This document shows, piece by piece, positions 1-8,361 of a DNA stretch of 64,000 nucleotides (positions are counted from its first letter, which is position 1; each line of letters opens with the position of its first letter). Location of the stretch: assembly GCA_036505635.1 (NCBI GenBank), contig DASXTC010000069.1:1-64000 (forward strand). Reading direction: 5' to 3'. The DNA comes from DASXTC01 sp036505635. GTDB lineage: Bacteria; Acidobacteriota; Polarisedimenticolia; JACPZX01; DASXTC01. The position numbers and the translations under genes were made by a program. The notes beneath the pieces are model-generated. The model made no database searches, was not told the origin of the DNA, and saw only the letters and a program-made list of their open reading frames with translations.

Positions 1-1596
1 GCCAAGAATCCCCAGACCAATCTCACGCACGACGGGGTCCTCATCGGGACGCCCAACTACATGTCCCCCGAGCAGATCATGGGCAAGGCGCTCGACGGCC
101 GGAGCGATCTCTTCTCCCTGGCGGCGGTCCTCTACGAGATGTTGACCGGCGAGCGCCCCTTCAGCGGCGACTCGGTCACCACGATCATCTACCGGATCCT
201 GCACGAGCAACCCAAGGAGCCGCGCGCTCTCAACGCTCAGGTGCCGCCGGCCATCAGCGAGGTGCTGATGAGGGCTCTCGCCAAGGATCCGGCACGTCGT
301 TTCCAGACCGGCGGAGATCTGGCGCAAGCGCTCCAGGGGTTCTCGATATCCGCGGCGACCGCCGGCAAGCCCGGTGAGGAGCGGGCGCGGCCGCCCGCGG
401 GCGGATCGGCGATGCTGGCCGGAGGCGCATCCGACAAGGCGAGGTCCGTCCGCGAGGGGACGGCCGCCAGATGGAGGATGCACCGTGAGGTGACTTCGAC
501 CCGTGGGGAGGCCCTCCGCGCCCGAATCCGCGTCGCTCTCATCCTGGTGGGGGCCGCCACGGCGGTCCTCCTCCTGCCGGGCAGCACGACGATCGATGAC
601 CGATGGGGGCGTGGTGGCGCCGGCGGCGAGCCGCCCTTCTACCGCACCGCCGGAATCGTATCGAGTCCTGGCGGACTTCCCGCGCAGGGCTCGCCGGCCT
701 CCCGGGCGGCGGCCGTGGCGCCCGCGGTCGCGCTCCCGGGCGACGCGGACTCGGTGACGGTGACCTGGCGAACGTCGCCGCCGGGGGGCAGAATCTACCT
801 CGACGATGTCGAGATCCCCTCGGGGGTGGCCAGGATTCCTCGGAATGACGCGGCTTCGCATGCCGTGGTGGCGGAGAACGACTGCTTCATAGAGAAGGTG
901 AGCTGGAAGATGGGCCGGGCGGACGCCGGCGGAAAGGACGAGGCCCACACGATCGAGCTCAAGACGCGCAAGGTGGCCGCGACCGCCATCTCCTCGACTC
1001 CCACCGGGGCCCGGATCCTCCTCGACGGTCGTGAGACCGGGCTGACGGCCCCGGCCCAGCTCCCGCTGAGCGTGTGCGGGACGCATACGCTGACCGGCAG
1101 GCTCGAGGGATACAGGGATGAGGTCAGGAAGATCGAGGGACACGTTCCGACTCTGAGCCTCCAGCTCTCCCGGATCCCGGAGGGGCTCCTGAAGATCTCC
1201 TCCCCCTACCCGGTGGAGATCCTCGAGAAGGGGAAACGGCTCGGCAGGGGGGGAGAGTCCCTGAAGTTGACTGCGGGGAAACACACGCTGATCATCCGGA
1301 ACGAGGAGCTCTTTGTCGAGAAGACCCTCGAGGTCGAAGTGCAGCCCGAAAGGACAATCTCCCCCGACGCGGGTCTGCCCGGGATGGGGACGCTCACCGT
1401 GCTGGCATCTCCGAGCAACTGCAACATATTCATCAACGACCGCGAGATCGGGGCTCCGCCGATCAACGACCGGCAGCTTGCCGCCGGCACCTACGTCATC
1501 CGCGCGGTCTACCTGCCGACGGGAGAGGCCAAAGAGGTGACCGTGACGATCGCGACGGGCCGCGGGGAGCGTGTCCCATTCAGATTCAATCAATGA
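1..1596 (+). CDS. Ser/Thr protein kinase with PEGA-type repeats, 5'-truncated by the window edge
   Basis: The reading frame is open from base 1, so the N-lobe and catalytic loop lie upstream of the window. The visible part starts in the activation segment (GTPNYMSPEQ, residues 16-25 of the fragment) and continues with the C-lobe signature DGRSDLFSLAAVLYEMLTG. A proline/glycine-rich juxtamembrane linker follows, then one membrane helix (about 176-194). The outer part has about four beta-rich PEGA-like repeats (about 250-320, 326-390, 396-450, 460-530), recognisable by the pattern SxPxGARIxxDG. This is the plan of Hanks-type receptor kinases with an envelope-facing sensor. Its stop overlaps the next start (ATGA), so the three following genes are probably one coupled operon. 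Confidence 0.9.
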   Translation, partial: AKNPQTNLTHDGVLIGTPNYMSPEQIMGKALDGRSDLFSLAAVLYEMLTGERPFSGDSVTTIIYRILHEQPKEPRALNAQVPPAISEVLMRALAKDPARRFQTGGDLAQALQGFSISAATAGKPGEERARPPAGGSAMLAGGASDKARSVREGTAARWRMHREVTSTRGEALRARIRVALILVGAATAVLLLPGSTTIDDRWGRGGAGGEPPFYRTAGIVSSPGGLPAQGSPASRAAAVAPAVALPGDADSVTVTWRTSPPGGRIYLDDVEIPSGVARIPRNDAASHAVVAENDCFIEKVSWKMGRADAGGKDEAHTIELKTRKVAATAISSTPTGARILLDGRETGLTAPAQLPLSVCGTHTLTGRLEGYRDEVRKIEGHVPTLSLQLSRIPEGLLKISSPYPVEILEKGKRLGRGGESLKLTAGKHTLIIRNEELFVEKTLEVEVQPERTISPDAGLPGMGTLTVLASPSNCNIFINDREIGAPPINDRQLAAGTYVIRAVYLPTGEAKEVTVTIATGRGERVPFRFNQ

Positions 1597-3179
1597 CGGC
1601 GGCCCGACGCTCCTGCCGCCGCACCGGGATGAGGACCGCCGCTCTGGCGGCGGCCGCCGGCGCGGTCTGTCTGTGCCGCGCGCTGGCTCTGGCGGTTCCC
1701 GTCGACGACGATCTCGCGCGACGGACCTTCGCCAACGCCGATCAGCTCATGCGTGAGGGCAAGGTCGAGCAGGCGATGCGGGAGTTCGAGCAGGTTTCGA
1801 TCTCGTACGCCGAGAGCGGCGTCGCCGACGACGCGCTCTATCGCATGGGCCAGCACTACTACCCGGTCGAGGCGGCCGACGAGCTTGGTGGGGCGTCGCA
1901 GGCGGCGCTGGCCAAGGCAAAGGACCTGTTCGCCAGGATCGCCTCGAAGTACCCCCGGGAGGAGACCGCGCCGCGGGCCCTGCTGAAGCTGGGGCTGATC
2001 GCGTTGGATCCGGTCAACCCTCAGCGGAACCTGGACGAGGCGTACGCGAGCTTCTCGGGCGTGCTCAACATCTACCCATCGAGCGACGTCTTCGACCGGG
2101 CTCTGTTTGGCGCCGGGTACGCGGACTTCCTGGCGGGCAGGTACGACAAGTCGATCGCCTCCTTCGAGAGGGTCGCCGAGGAGCACGCCGGCAGGCCCAT
2201 CGCCCAGGACGCCCATTACTACATGGGCCTCGCCTACGTGCGACAGGGCTCCTGGATCCGGGCGCTGGAGGAACTGCAGGCGGTCAGAAACCTCTTTCCC
2301 GACGGCAAGCTCGCCGGGCGAGCTCTCGATCTGTCCACGCGGGTTTACAAGATGAAGGTGCTTCCGGGAATCTCGAGCAGCCCCCTGTTCGGCCATGACC
2401 CGTCCTTTGCTCCCGCGATCAATCCTGAGACAATCCGGGGGGAGATCTCTCTGGCGGTCGACGCCGACAGCGTGGTCCACGTGCTGAGTCCGAGCGAAGG
2501 AACGGTTCAGCGGATGGGATCGGACGGGAAGCTGGTGTCGACAGGGGCGCCCCTTCCCGGCGCCGTGTCGATCGCCGTGGACGCGCAGGGAGTGGAGGTG
2601 GTCGCGGCCGGCGAGGCGATCAGGTACGGCGTGAAGTCGGTCGGTCCCCAGCGCCGTGAGGACGACTCCGTCACCCCCCTGGAGGAGATCACGGCGGCCG
2701 CCGGCCTCGGCCTCGGCAGGATCGCGTTCGTCGACGGGGCCGCCAACGAAGTGCTCCTCTTCTCGGGGGATCCGGCGAACCTCAAGGTCCTCTATCGGGA
2801 TCCAGAGGGGAGGGCGAGGCTGTCGGGCCTCGCCGTGGGGGCGGAAGAGAGGCTCTACACGATCGACAGGAAGGGGCGGCGGATCATCGAGATCAACCCG
2901 GACGGCCGCTCCAGGCAGATCGGCGGCGCACCCGGCGGAGAACCGCTCTTTGCGGAGCCGGCGGCAGTCTCGGCCGACGATCTGGGCGACCTGTTCGTCC
3001 TGGACCGCAGGACTCACAGCGTCACGATTCTCACCACGGAGGGCAAAGTGCTGCAGACGATCACGTCACAGCCGGGGACCTCCTCCGAGTTCGCTTCCCC
3101 GACGACTCTTTCCGTCGGGCCGCGCGCCGAGATCTACATCCATGATGAAAAGCGAAGGACTATCCTCCGGTACCGGTAG
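1593..3179 (+). CDS. Secreted TPR/NHL-repeat protein
   Basis: 528 residues. A basic N-terminus plus a hydrophobic stretch (residues 14-34) looks like a signal peptide, so the protein is probably periplasmic or surface-exposed; Met13 is an alternative start. Residues about 40-250 form TPR-like helical pairs (AMREFEQVSISYAESG, ALFGAGYADFLAGRYDKSIA) like those of YbgF/BamD-type proteins. Residues about 270-528 look like an NHL-type beta-propeller, with repeated blades of the kind LAVDADSVVHVLSPSEGTV. It overlaps the kinase gene by 4 nt, suggesting translational coupling and a shared envelope function. No catalytic residues are recognised; a scaffold or sensor role is an inference. Confidence 0.75.
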   Translation: MTAARRSCRRTGMRTAALAAAAGAVCLCRALALAVPVDDDLARRTFANADQLMREGKVEQAMREFEQVSISYAESGVADDALYRMGQHYYPVEAADELGGASQAALAKAKDLFARIASKYPREETAPRALLKLGLIALDPVNPQRNLDEAYASFSGVLNIYPSSDVFDRALFGAGYADFLAGRYDKSIASFERVAEEHAGRPIAQDAHYYMGLAYVRQGSWIRALEELQAVRNLFPDGKLAGRALDLSTRVYKMKVLPGISSSPLFGHDPSFAPAINPETIRGEISLAVDADSVVHVLSPSEGTVQRMGSDGKLVSTGAPLPGAVSIAVDAQGVEVVAAGEAIRYGVKSVGPQRREDDSVTPLEEITAAAGLGLGRIAFVDGAANEVLLFSGDPANLKVLYRDPEGRARLSGLAVGAEERLYTIDRKGRRIIEINPDGRSRQIGGAPGGEPLFAEPAAVSADDLGDLFVLDRRTHSVTILTTEGKVLQTITSQPGTSSEFASPTTLSVGPRAEIYIHDEKRRTILRYR

Positions 3180-5370
3180 AGTCCTCGTGAGGCTCGCCGC
3201 GGCGCTCGCGCTGATCATGTGCGCGGGTCTGGCGGACGCGCGGGCGCAGGAGGTCGAGGACATCACCGGCGCCATAGAGAAGTACAGGACGATCCTCGTG
3301 CTTGCCAACCAGAAGCTCGACGATCTCGAGCTCGCCGAAGCCATGGCGGCGTTCACAGAGGTGATCGACGGATACAAGGCAGGCCGGCTTCCCGCCGGCA
3401 CGCCCCTGACGAGGCAGATCGTGGGGCAGGCGTACGAGGGCAGGGCGCGCACGCACGCCAATCTCGGAAAGGCGTCCGAGGCCGAAGCCGACTTCGAGGC
3501 GCTCATTCGGTTCGATGTGAGCTGGCCTGTGGACCGGACCCGGACCTCACCGAAGATCGTGGCCCTCTATGACAAGGTCCGAAAGCGCATCGTGGGAGCT
3601 CTGGCGATCAGGACCGACCCCGCGGGGGCGGTGGTGACGCTCAACGGCGAGGCCATCGGCAGAGGACCAATCTTCGACCGGGAGCTGACCTCGGGCAGGT
3701 ACACGGTGCAGATCCAGGCGGAAGGGTTCGACCCACTCACCGAGACGATCACGCTGGAGGGGGGCGGACGCCTGGAGAAGACCTTCAAGTTGATTCCCAA
3801 CGCACGCAGCATCCTCGTGGTCACGTCGCCAGCCGGAGCCAGGATCCTGATCGACAACCTGGAGAAGGGGACGACGTTCGGTGCGGCCGGTCCGGAGTAC
3901 GCCGCGTGGGCCGCGCGCATGGAGATCGCCGCGGCGGACATCTCCTCGCCCCTTCTGGTCGAGCACCTGCCGCCGGGAAGCCACATGCTGAAGATCGAGA
4001 AGGCCTGTTTCGAGCCGCAGCTCCTCAGCATCTCGCTGACCGTCGATCCGAACGACAACTCCCCGGTCCCGTTCGAGCCGATCCGCCTCAGCCCGAGCCT
4101 GGGCAGTCTGAGCCTGGACTCCACGCCGGCCGGCGCGGAGGCCCTCGTGGATGGCAAGCCGGCCGGGCGGACCCCCCTGAACCTGGACGGCCTCTGCAGT
4201 GGGAAGCACGATGTGATCCTGAGGGTCGCGGGGCTCGGCCAGTGGATCGGCTCCGTCGAGGTCCCGAGGGGACAGCGCACGTCGCTCAACCAGCGGCCCC
4301 GAATGACCCTCGCCTATGTCGGGATGACAGCGCCCGGTCCGGGCGGTTCGGCCCCGCCGGGAGAAGCAGAGATTGGCGAGGCCCTCTCCACTCTGGGCGG
4401 CTACAACGTTCTCCGGCCCGGCGCAGGGCTCCCCGACGAGCTTCTTGCCAGGAAGCAGACGGTGGCGTCGGGCGAGCTATCCGACGAGTACCTGGACTCC
4501 GTGGCCGCCAGGACCGGGGCTGACCTGATCCTCGCGGCCCGCCCGGGGGAGGGAGGCTTCGAGAAACGCTGCGAGGTGCTCCTCTACCCGTCGCGGCGAT
4601 CGTTGCGCCCGTTACGCGACCGTCTCAGCATCACTCTTTCAGACAAGGAGCCCACCCCCGACCTGAAAGGCATTCTGGAAAAGCTGCAAGCGGCGCCGGT
4701 CCTCAGCCTCCCGTGGATCGGCATGAGCACGGTCGACCTTTATCGGAGCACGAACCCCGTCGTCGTCCGAGTCTCGCCCAAAGGGCCGGCCGCCGCCGCC
4801 GGCGTCAAAGCGGGCGACGCGGTCAACTCGCTCGGGGGAAAGGCGATCGACTCTTCGCGGGGCCTGGAGAACGCGGTCTCCGCGATGAAGGAGGGGACGC
4901 AGGCGTCACTCACCCTGCAGAGGCCCGGAAGTGCGCCCAGGCAGGTGAACGTCATGATCGGATCCACTCCGGTTGTCCTTCCCTATCTGGATCGGGACGA
5001 CCTCTCCTCCCGGGCGGCAGCCGAGCTCCATTTCAGGGGCAGCATGGAGGCTGCCCTTGGACGGCCCGCGGGGGCCGAAAGGACCGCCGCCCTTCTCAGC
5101 CTGGGCCTCTTATTGATGAGAGTCGGCCTCTACAATGCCGCCATCGACGATGCGCTCCTGAAGGTCTCAGCGCCCGAAGGCCCCGGCCTCTCGGCGGGCA
5201 CGATCGCGTACCTCAAGGGGATAGCCTACTGGCGAATCAACAAGTTAGTTGAGGCACGTCAGCAACTTACGTATGCCACCACTCAGCCTGACGCCACCAT
5301 GTGGAGCAACGGGGGCCCGCCCGTGGCGGAGCGCGCCCGCAGGGCGCTTTCGGTCATACCCCCCTCCTGA
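3142..5370 (+). CDS. Periplasmic TPR-PEGA-PDZ repeat protein
   Basis: 742 residues from the ATG pair at 3142/3145, chosen because it yields a signal peptide (RLAAALALIMCAGLADARAQ, cleavage near residue 36). GTG 3187 is the main alternative; the frame stays open further upstream but only as a shadow of the previous gene. Order of domains: TPR-like helices (40-150), three PEGA repeats (about 152-220, 222-300, 320-380; pattern DPAGAVVTLNGE), a linker, a PDZ domain (about 526-610, with GPAAAAGVKAGDAVNSLGG) and C-terminal TPR-like helices. No protease triad is seen next to the PDZ domain. It overlaps the preceding gene by 38 nt and shares PEGA repeats with the kinase, so the three products probably work together at the envelope. 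Confidence 0.75.
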   Translation: MMKSEGLSSGTGRVLVRLAAALALIMCAGLADARAQEVEDITGAIEKYRTILVLANQKLDDLELAEAMAAFTEVIDGYKAGRLPAGTPLTRQIVGQAYEGRARTHANLGKASEAEADFEALIRFDVSWPVDRTRTSPKIVALYDKVRKRIVGALAIRTDPAGAVVTLNGEAIGRGPIFDRELTSGRYTVQIQAEGFDPLTETITLEGGGRLEKTFKLIPNARSILVVTSPAGARILIDNLEKGTTFGAAGPEYAAWAARMEIAAADISSPLLVEHLPPGSHMLKIEKACFEPQLLSISLTVDPNDNSPVPFEPIRLSPSLGSLSLDSTPAGAEALVDGKPAGRTPLNLDGLCSGKHDVILRVAGLGQWIGSVEVPRGQRTSLNQRPRMTLAYVGMTAPGPGGSAPPGEAEIGEALSTLGGYNVLRPGAGLPDELLARKQTVASGELSDEYLDSVAARTGADLILAARPGEGGFEKRCEVLLYPSRRSLRPLRDRLSITLSDKEPTPDLKGILEKLQAAPVLSLPWIGMSTVDLYRSTNPVVVRVSPKGPAAAAGVKAGDAVNSLGGKAIDSSRGLENAVSAMKEGTQASLTLQRPGSAPRQVNVMIGSTPVVLPYLDRDDLSSRAAAELHFRGSMEAALGRPAGAERTAALLSLGLLLMRVGLYNAAIDDALLKVSAPEGPGLSAGTIAYLKGIAYWRINKLVEARQQLTYATTQPDATMWSNGGPPVAERARRALSVIPPS

Positions 5371-5399
5371 AACAAACTTCCCGAGGGTCTTTTTTCCTC

Positions 5400-5428
5400 T
5401 TGACATGCCCGGATCGGCTGCTTATATT
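5400..5428 (+). promoter_or_regulatory. Near-consensus sigma-70 promoter
   Basis: TTGACA at 5400-5405 and TATATT at 5423-5428 with a 17 bp spacer. The expected transcript start, near 5435, lies about 65 nt before the start codon of the HTH-receiver gene. The surrounding bases are AT-rich (runs of T at 5390-5396 and A at 5438-5460), which stands out in this genome. Confidence 0.8.
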
Positions 5429-5498
5429 ACGATTCGTAAAAATCGGAACTTACAGAAAAAACGTTCCGAGCCAGACTATCCATTCGAGGCGAGATGAG

Positions 5499-6101
5499 AT
5501 GAGCGAAATACCCAGGGAGACGGTGCAGGGGTCGTCCAGGCTTCTGACGACAGGGGAGATCGCGCGCTACTGCGACGTGTCCACGAACGCCGTCAAGAAG
5601 TGGATCCGCGGGAACCGGCTCAAGGCATTCAGGACTCCCGGCGGCCATTTCCGCGTCGACAGCCGGGATTTCAAGGAATTCCTGGTCCAGCACCAGATGC
5701 CCGTTTACGACAGTTTTTTCCAGATCGAGCCGAAGAGAATCCTGATCGTCGACGACGAGAAGGAGGTCAGGCAGGTCCTGCGCGACGTGGTTCAGGAGAT
5801 CGAGGCGTCGATCGAGATCGACATGGCGGAGGATGGATACGAGGCGCTCCTGAAGGTGGGGGATCTCAAGCCGGACCTCCTCATCCTCGACCTGAGGATG
5901 CCGAGAATGGACGGGTACGAAGCGTGCCGCCGGATCAAGTCGAATCCCGAGACAGCCGGGACGAGGATCCTCGCCATCTCCGGCTTCATCGAGAATGGAG
6001 CCGAGCAGGAGATCCTGCAGTGCGGCGCGACCGACTGGATGCGCAAGCCGGTTCAGATCGAGGAATTCAAGAAGAAGATCGAGAAGCTTCTGAAGCTCTG
6101 A
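5499..6101 (+). CDS. HTH-receiver response regulator (DNA-binding domain first)
   Basis: 200 residues from ATG 5499, preceded by GAGGCGAG 5-12 nt upstream. Residues 15-68 are a MerR/excisionase-type winged helix (LLTTGEIARYCDVSTNAVKKW, then the wing TPGGHFRV). Residues 78-200 are a CheY-like receiver with the expected acidic pair (VDDEKE), phospho-acceptor Asp in LILDLRMPRMDG, Ser in the ILAISGF strand and Lys in MRKPVQ, so it can probably be phosphorylated. The order HTH then receiver reverses the usual OmpR/NarL layout. No histidine kinase is adjacent, so the partner is unknown. It has its own strong promoter and is followed by a small gene. Confidence 0.85.
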   Translation: MSEIPRETVQGSSRLLTTGEIARYCDVSTNAVKKWIRGNRLKAFRTPGGHFRVDSRDFKEFLVQHQMPVYDSFFQIEPKRILIVDDEKEVRQVLRDVVQEIEASIEIDMAEDGYEALLKVGDLKPDLLILDLRMPRMDGYEACRRIKSNPETAGTRILAISGFIENGAEQEILQCGATDWMRKPVQIEEFKKKIEKLLKL

Positions 6102-6118
6102 CAGGGGGCATGGTCATC

Positions 6119-6376
6119 ATGAGCAAAGGCGACATGCAGGGGGAGAGCGCAGGAGGATTCCACGCGATGAGTGAGAAGATGCAGGCTGACAGGACGCACA
6201 TTGCCCGAAGGCTCACGGCCTCGGAGATCCGCAGCAGAGTTGAGATCATCGCAGAGGAGCTGGCCTGGAAGATGCGCGCTGAAGAGCCTGCTCCCAAGCC
6301 CAACGACCTTGAGGCGTACCCCCTCGACACCCGTAAGTTCGTCCTGCTGATGTCCGAGTTCGTAAGAATGAACTGA
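6119..6376 (+). CDS. Small hypothetical protein
   Basis: 85 residues from ATG 6119 (GGGGG run 10 nt upstream). ATG 6110 is possible, and ATG 6167 has a perfect AGGAGG at 6151-6156 and would give 69 residues starting MSEKMQADRT. The product is charged and probably helical (RRLTASEIRSRVEIIAEELA), without signal peptide or membrane helix. It begins 17 nt after the HTH-receiver gene and is probably cotranscribed with it. The family is not recognised; an accessory or partner role for the regulator is only a guess from position. Confidence 0.55.
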   Translation: MSKGDMQGESAGGFHAMSEKMQADRTHIARRLTASEIRSRVEIIAEELAWKMRAEEPAPKPNDLEAYPLDTRKFVLLMSEFVRMN

Positions 6377-6387
6377 TCTTCAAGTCA

Positions 6388-6417
6388 CCGCCGGGGGGAC
6401 CTCGCTCCCCCCTGCGG
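6388..6417 (+). terminator. GC-rich stem-loop after the small gene
   Basis: CCGC-C-GGGGGG at 6388-6398 pairs with CCCCCC-T-GCGG at 6407-6417 around an 8-nt loop, with one C/T mismatch. It starts 12 nt after the stop codon. There is no clear T-run after it, so it may be a processing or attenuation hairpin rather than a classical terminator. Confidence 0.45.
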
Positions 6418-6503
6418 CGTCCCTCCACAGCCCACGCAACACTCACTCCCTGAACGACATCTCCCCCACGGGCCTCCAGCGGGGGGCCCGCCCCGGAAAT
6501 GGC

Positions 6504-6531
6504 TTGACATCACTCAGCACCCGCGTACAAT
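6504..6531 (+). promoter_or_regulatory. Sigma-70-type promoter
   Basis: TTGACA at 6504-6509 and TACAAT at 6526-6531, spacer 16 bp. The predicted start is near 6538, giving a leader of about 59 nt with the hairpin at 6546-6566 before the start codon at 6597. Confidence 0.7.
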
Positions 6532-6537
6532 TCGAGG

Positions 6538-6566
6538 ACACTTCTGGTACTGGTTTATCCAGTATC
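6538..6566 (+). promoter_or_regulatory. 5'-leader motif and hairpin (copy 1)
   Basis: ACACTTCTGGTACTGG (6538-6553) matches 13 of 16 bases of 27658-27673, in front of the paralogous gene. The stem GGTACTGG / CCAGTATC (6546-6566, one G-T pair) closes a TTTAT loop and lies at the predicted 5' end of the mRNA. It may stabilise the transcript or bind a regulator. Confidence 0.45.
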
Positions 6567-6596
6567 CATATCCGGCACTGGTCTGGAGGTAGGGGG

Positions 6597-7262
6597 ATGC
6601 GTCGCACGACACGGAAGGCCGGGGCGTTCGATCGCCTCGTTGCCGCAGTACTGACGGTGGCCCTTGCTGGCTACTGGGTCCCGGCAATGGCATACGCCCG
6701 TGAGAGCCAGCCGCGATCGGCGGAGATCGGCGGGTTGGTTCTGCTCCCCGACGGCCTGACCCCCGTGTCAGGAGTGAGCGTCAAGGCGGCCAACGTGGAC
6801 ACGGAGCAGATCTACGCCAGCGCCAGTACTGGACAGGATGGCATCTACAGGCTCTCCGGACTTCCCGCGGGCACCTACGATCTCGCAGTCGAGTCGCCCG
6901 AGGGGCTCTACGCGGCCGATACCCTGGTTCAGGCGATCCCCGGAAAGAGGGTGATCGTCTCCCTGGCGATCAACAAAGGGATCCAGGAAGGGCAGCAGGG
7001 AGAGGGCGAGAAGCCCCCCGAGGAGCAGAAAGCCGGCGAGGAAGGAAAGAAGGTCGAGGAAGGCCAGAAGGAAGGGGACCCCAATCAGCCCGCCGAGCCC
7101 GAGCCCGAGAAAAAGAGCAAGAAGGGCAAGAGCTTCTGGCGCTCCCCGTGGGCCGCGCTCGTCGGGATCGTTCCGGCCGCAATCCTGCTTGGCTTCGCCG
7201 CCAACGCCGCGGCCGGCAACGATGACAACGAGCCGAACCCGATGACCCCGGGCGGCAACTAG
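6597..7262 (+). CDS. Small membrane protein with carboxypeptidase-regulatory-like domain
   Basis: 221 residues from ATG 6597, with GGAGG about 8 nt upstream; an upstream extension to TTG 6504 would lie inside the promoter. Signal peptide (residues 11-35), a carboxypeptidase-regulatory-like beta-sandwich (44-125, with STGQDGIYRLSGLPAGTYDL), an acidic/lysine-rich linker (129-178, EEQKAGEEGKKVEEGQ), one membrane helix (186-206) and a short Asn/Asp-rich tail. The gene at 27696 has the same architecture, so the two are paralogues. Both lie near EPS genes; a role in envelope anchoring or EPS export is inferred. It converges with the next gene, the two stop codons sharing CTAG. Confidence 0.7.
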   Translation: MRRTTRKAGAFDRLVAAVLTVALAGYWVPAMAYARESQPRSAEIGGLVLLPDGLTPVSGVSVKAANVDTEQIYASASTGQDGIYRLSGLPAGTYDLAVESPEGLYAADTLVQAIPGKRVIVSLAINKGIQEGQQGEGEKPPEEQKAGEEGKKVEEGQKEGDPNQPAEPEPEKKSKKGKSFWRSPWAALVGIVPAAILLGFAANAAAGNDDNEPNPMTPGGN

Positions 7263-8206
7263 AGCGCTTCCGTCTCGCGCTCGTACCATCGGACGGTTTC
7301 GCGCAAGCCGTCCTCCAGCGATGTTCGAGCCTGCCAGCCCAGCGATCGCAGGGCCCTTGATGTGTCCAGACACCGGCGGGGTTGGCCGTCGGGCATCGCG
7401 GTATCCCACCTGATCTCCCCGCGGAACCCGGTCAGATCGGCCACCAGCCGCGCCAGGTCCTTGATGCTGATCTCGCGGCCCGAACCAATGTTGACGGGGG
7501 CCTCCTCCTCGTACTTCTCCAGAGCCGCGAGGATCGCATCGGCGCAGTCGTACACGTAGAGGAACTCTCGGGTCGCGGAGCCCGAGCCCCAGCAGGTGAT
7601 CGCCCCGGCCCCCGACCGGCGCGCCTGGAGGCATTTCCGGATGAGTGCCGGGATAACGTGACTCTGCTCCGGGTCGAACTTGTCGTGCGGCCCATAGAGG
7701 TTGACCGGCATGAGGTAAATCCCCCGCAGGCCGAACTCCCGCCGGTAGGCCTGCATCATCACGAGCAAGGCCTTCTTGGAGATACCGTAGGGAGCGTTGG
7801 TCTCCTCGGGGTAGCCGTTCCACAGGTCCTCCTCACGAAACGGCACGGGCGTCATCCTCGGGTAGGAGCAGATCGTGCCGATAACGACGGTCTTGGACAC
7901 GCCGAATTCCCTGGCAGCGTCGAGGATGTTCACCCCCATCATCAGGTTGTCCCGAAAGAAGGTGCCGGGGTACTGCCGGTTGGCGCCGATCCCCCCCACA
8001 CGCCCGGCCAGGTGCACGAGCACATCGGGGCGCATCTGCCCGAAAAGCCGCCTGACGTCGGGCATCTCCCGCAGGTCGCAGTCGCCCGAGCGCGGGAGGA
8101 TGAGGTCGCGGCACCCGGCCGCGGTAAGCTTCTCGACGACCGCCCGGCCGAGAAACCCGGCCCCGCCGGTGACGCAGATACGTCGTTGCAGCCAGTCGGG
8201 TGGCAT
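7259..8206 (-). CDS. fcl: GDP-L-fucose synthase (NAD-dependent epimerase/reductase)
   Basis: 315 residues from ATG 8206 (GGAGG 11 nt upstream); the open frame to 8308 adds an unlikely N-terminal extension. SDR-type Rossmann fold: glycine motif TGGAGFLGRAVV near residue 10, Ser-containing strand GTICSYPRMTPVPF and the active-site Tyr-x3-Lys in APYGISKK. WNGYPEETNAPYG and the Cys/His-rich middle fit the GDP-fucose synthase subgroup, which converts GDP-4-keto-6-deoxy-mannose to GDP-L-fucose. The GDP-mannose 4,6-dehydratase that should supply its substrate is not in the window. The product would feed the EPS loci. A -10-like TATACT (8247-8252, minus strand) lies upstream with no clear -35. Confidence 0.85.
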   Translation of the reverse strand: MPPDWLQRRICVTGGAGFLGRAVVEKLTAAGCRDLILPRSGDCDLREMPDVRRLFGQMRPDVLVHLAGRVGGIGANRQYPGTFFRDNLMMGVNILDAAREFGVSKTVVIGTICSYPRMTPVPFREEDLWNGYPEETNAPYGISKKALLVMMQAYRREFGLRGIYLMPVNLYGPHDKFDPEQSHVIPALIRKCLQARRSGAGAITCWGSGSATREFLYVYDCADAILAALEKYEEEAPVNIGSGREISIKDLARLVADLTGFRGEIRWDTAMPDGQPRRCLDTSRALRSLGWQARTSLEDGLRETVRWYERETEAL

Positions 8207-8361
8207 CGTGCGGAAGGCCTCCGGGGTCGGGGTTTGCGCGGCGCACAGTATAGCGCGGTTTCCCGACGCCCACGTCGTGCATCGGCCGGCGGCAGATTCG
8301 GCTACCACTGAAAGATTCCGCGGCGTAGAATGCAGCGGACAGACCGGGGGGCTGTAAGAAA

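Noticed and set aside
1590..3017. Minus-strand open frame of 475 codons
   Set aside because: Exactly antisense to the TPR/NHL gene and shows no recognisable motif.
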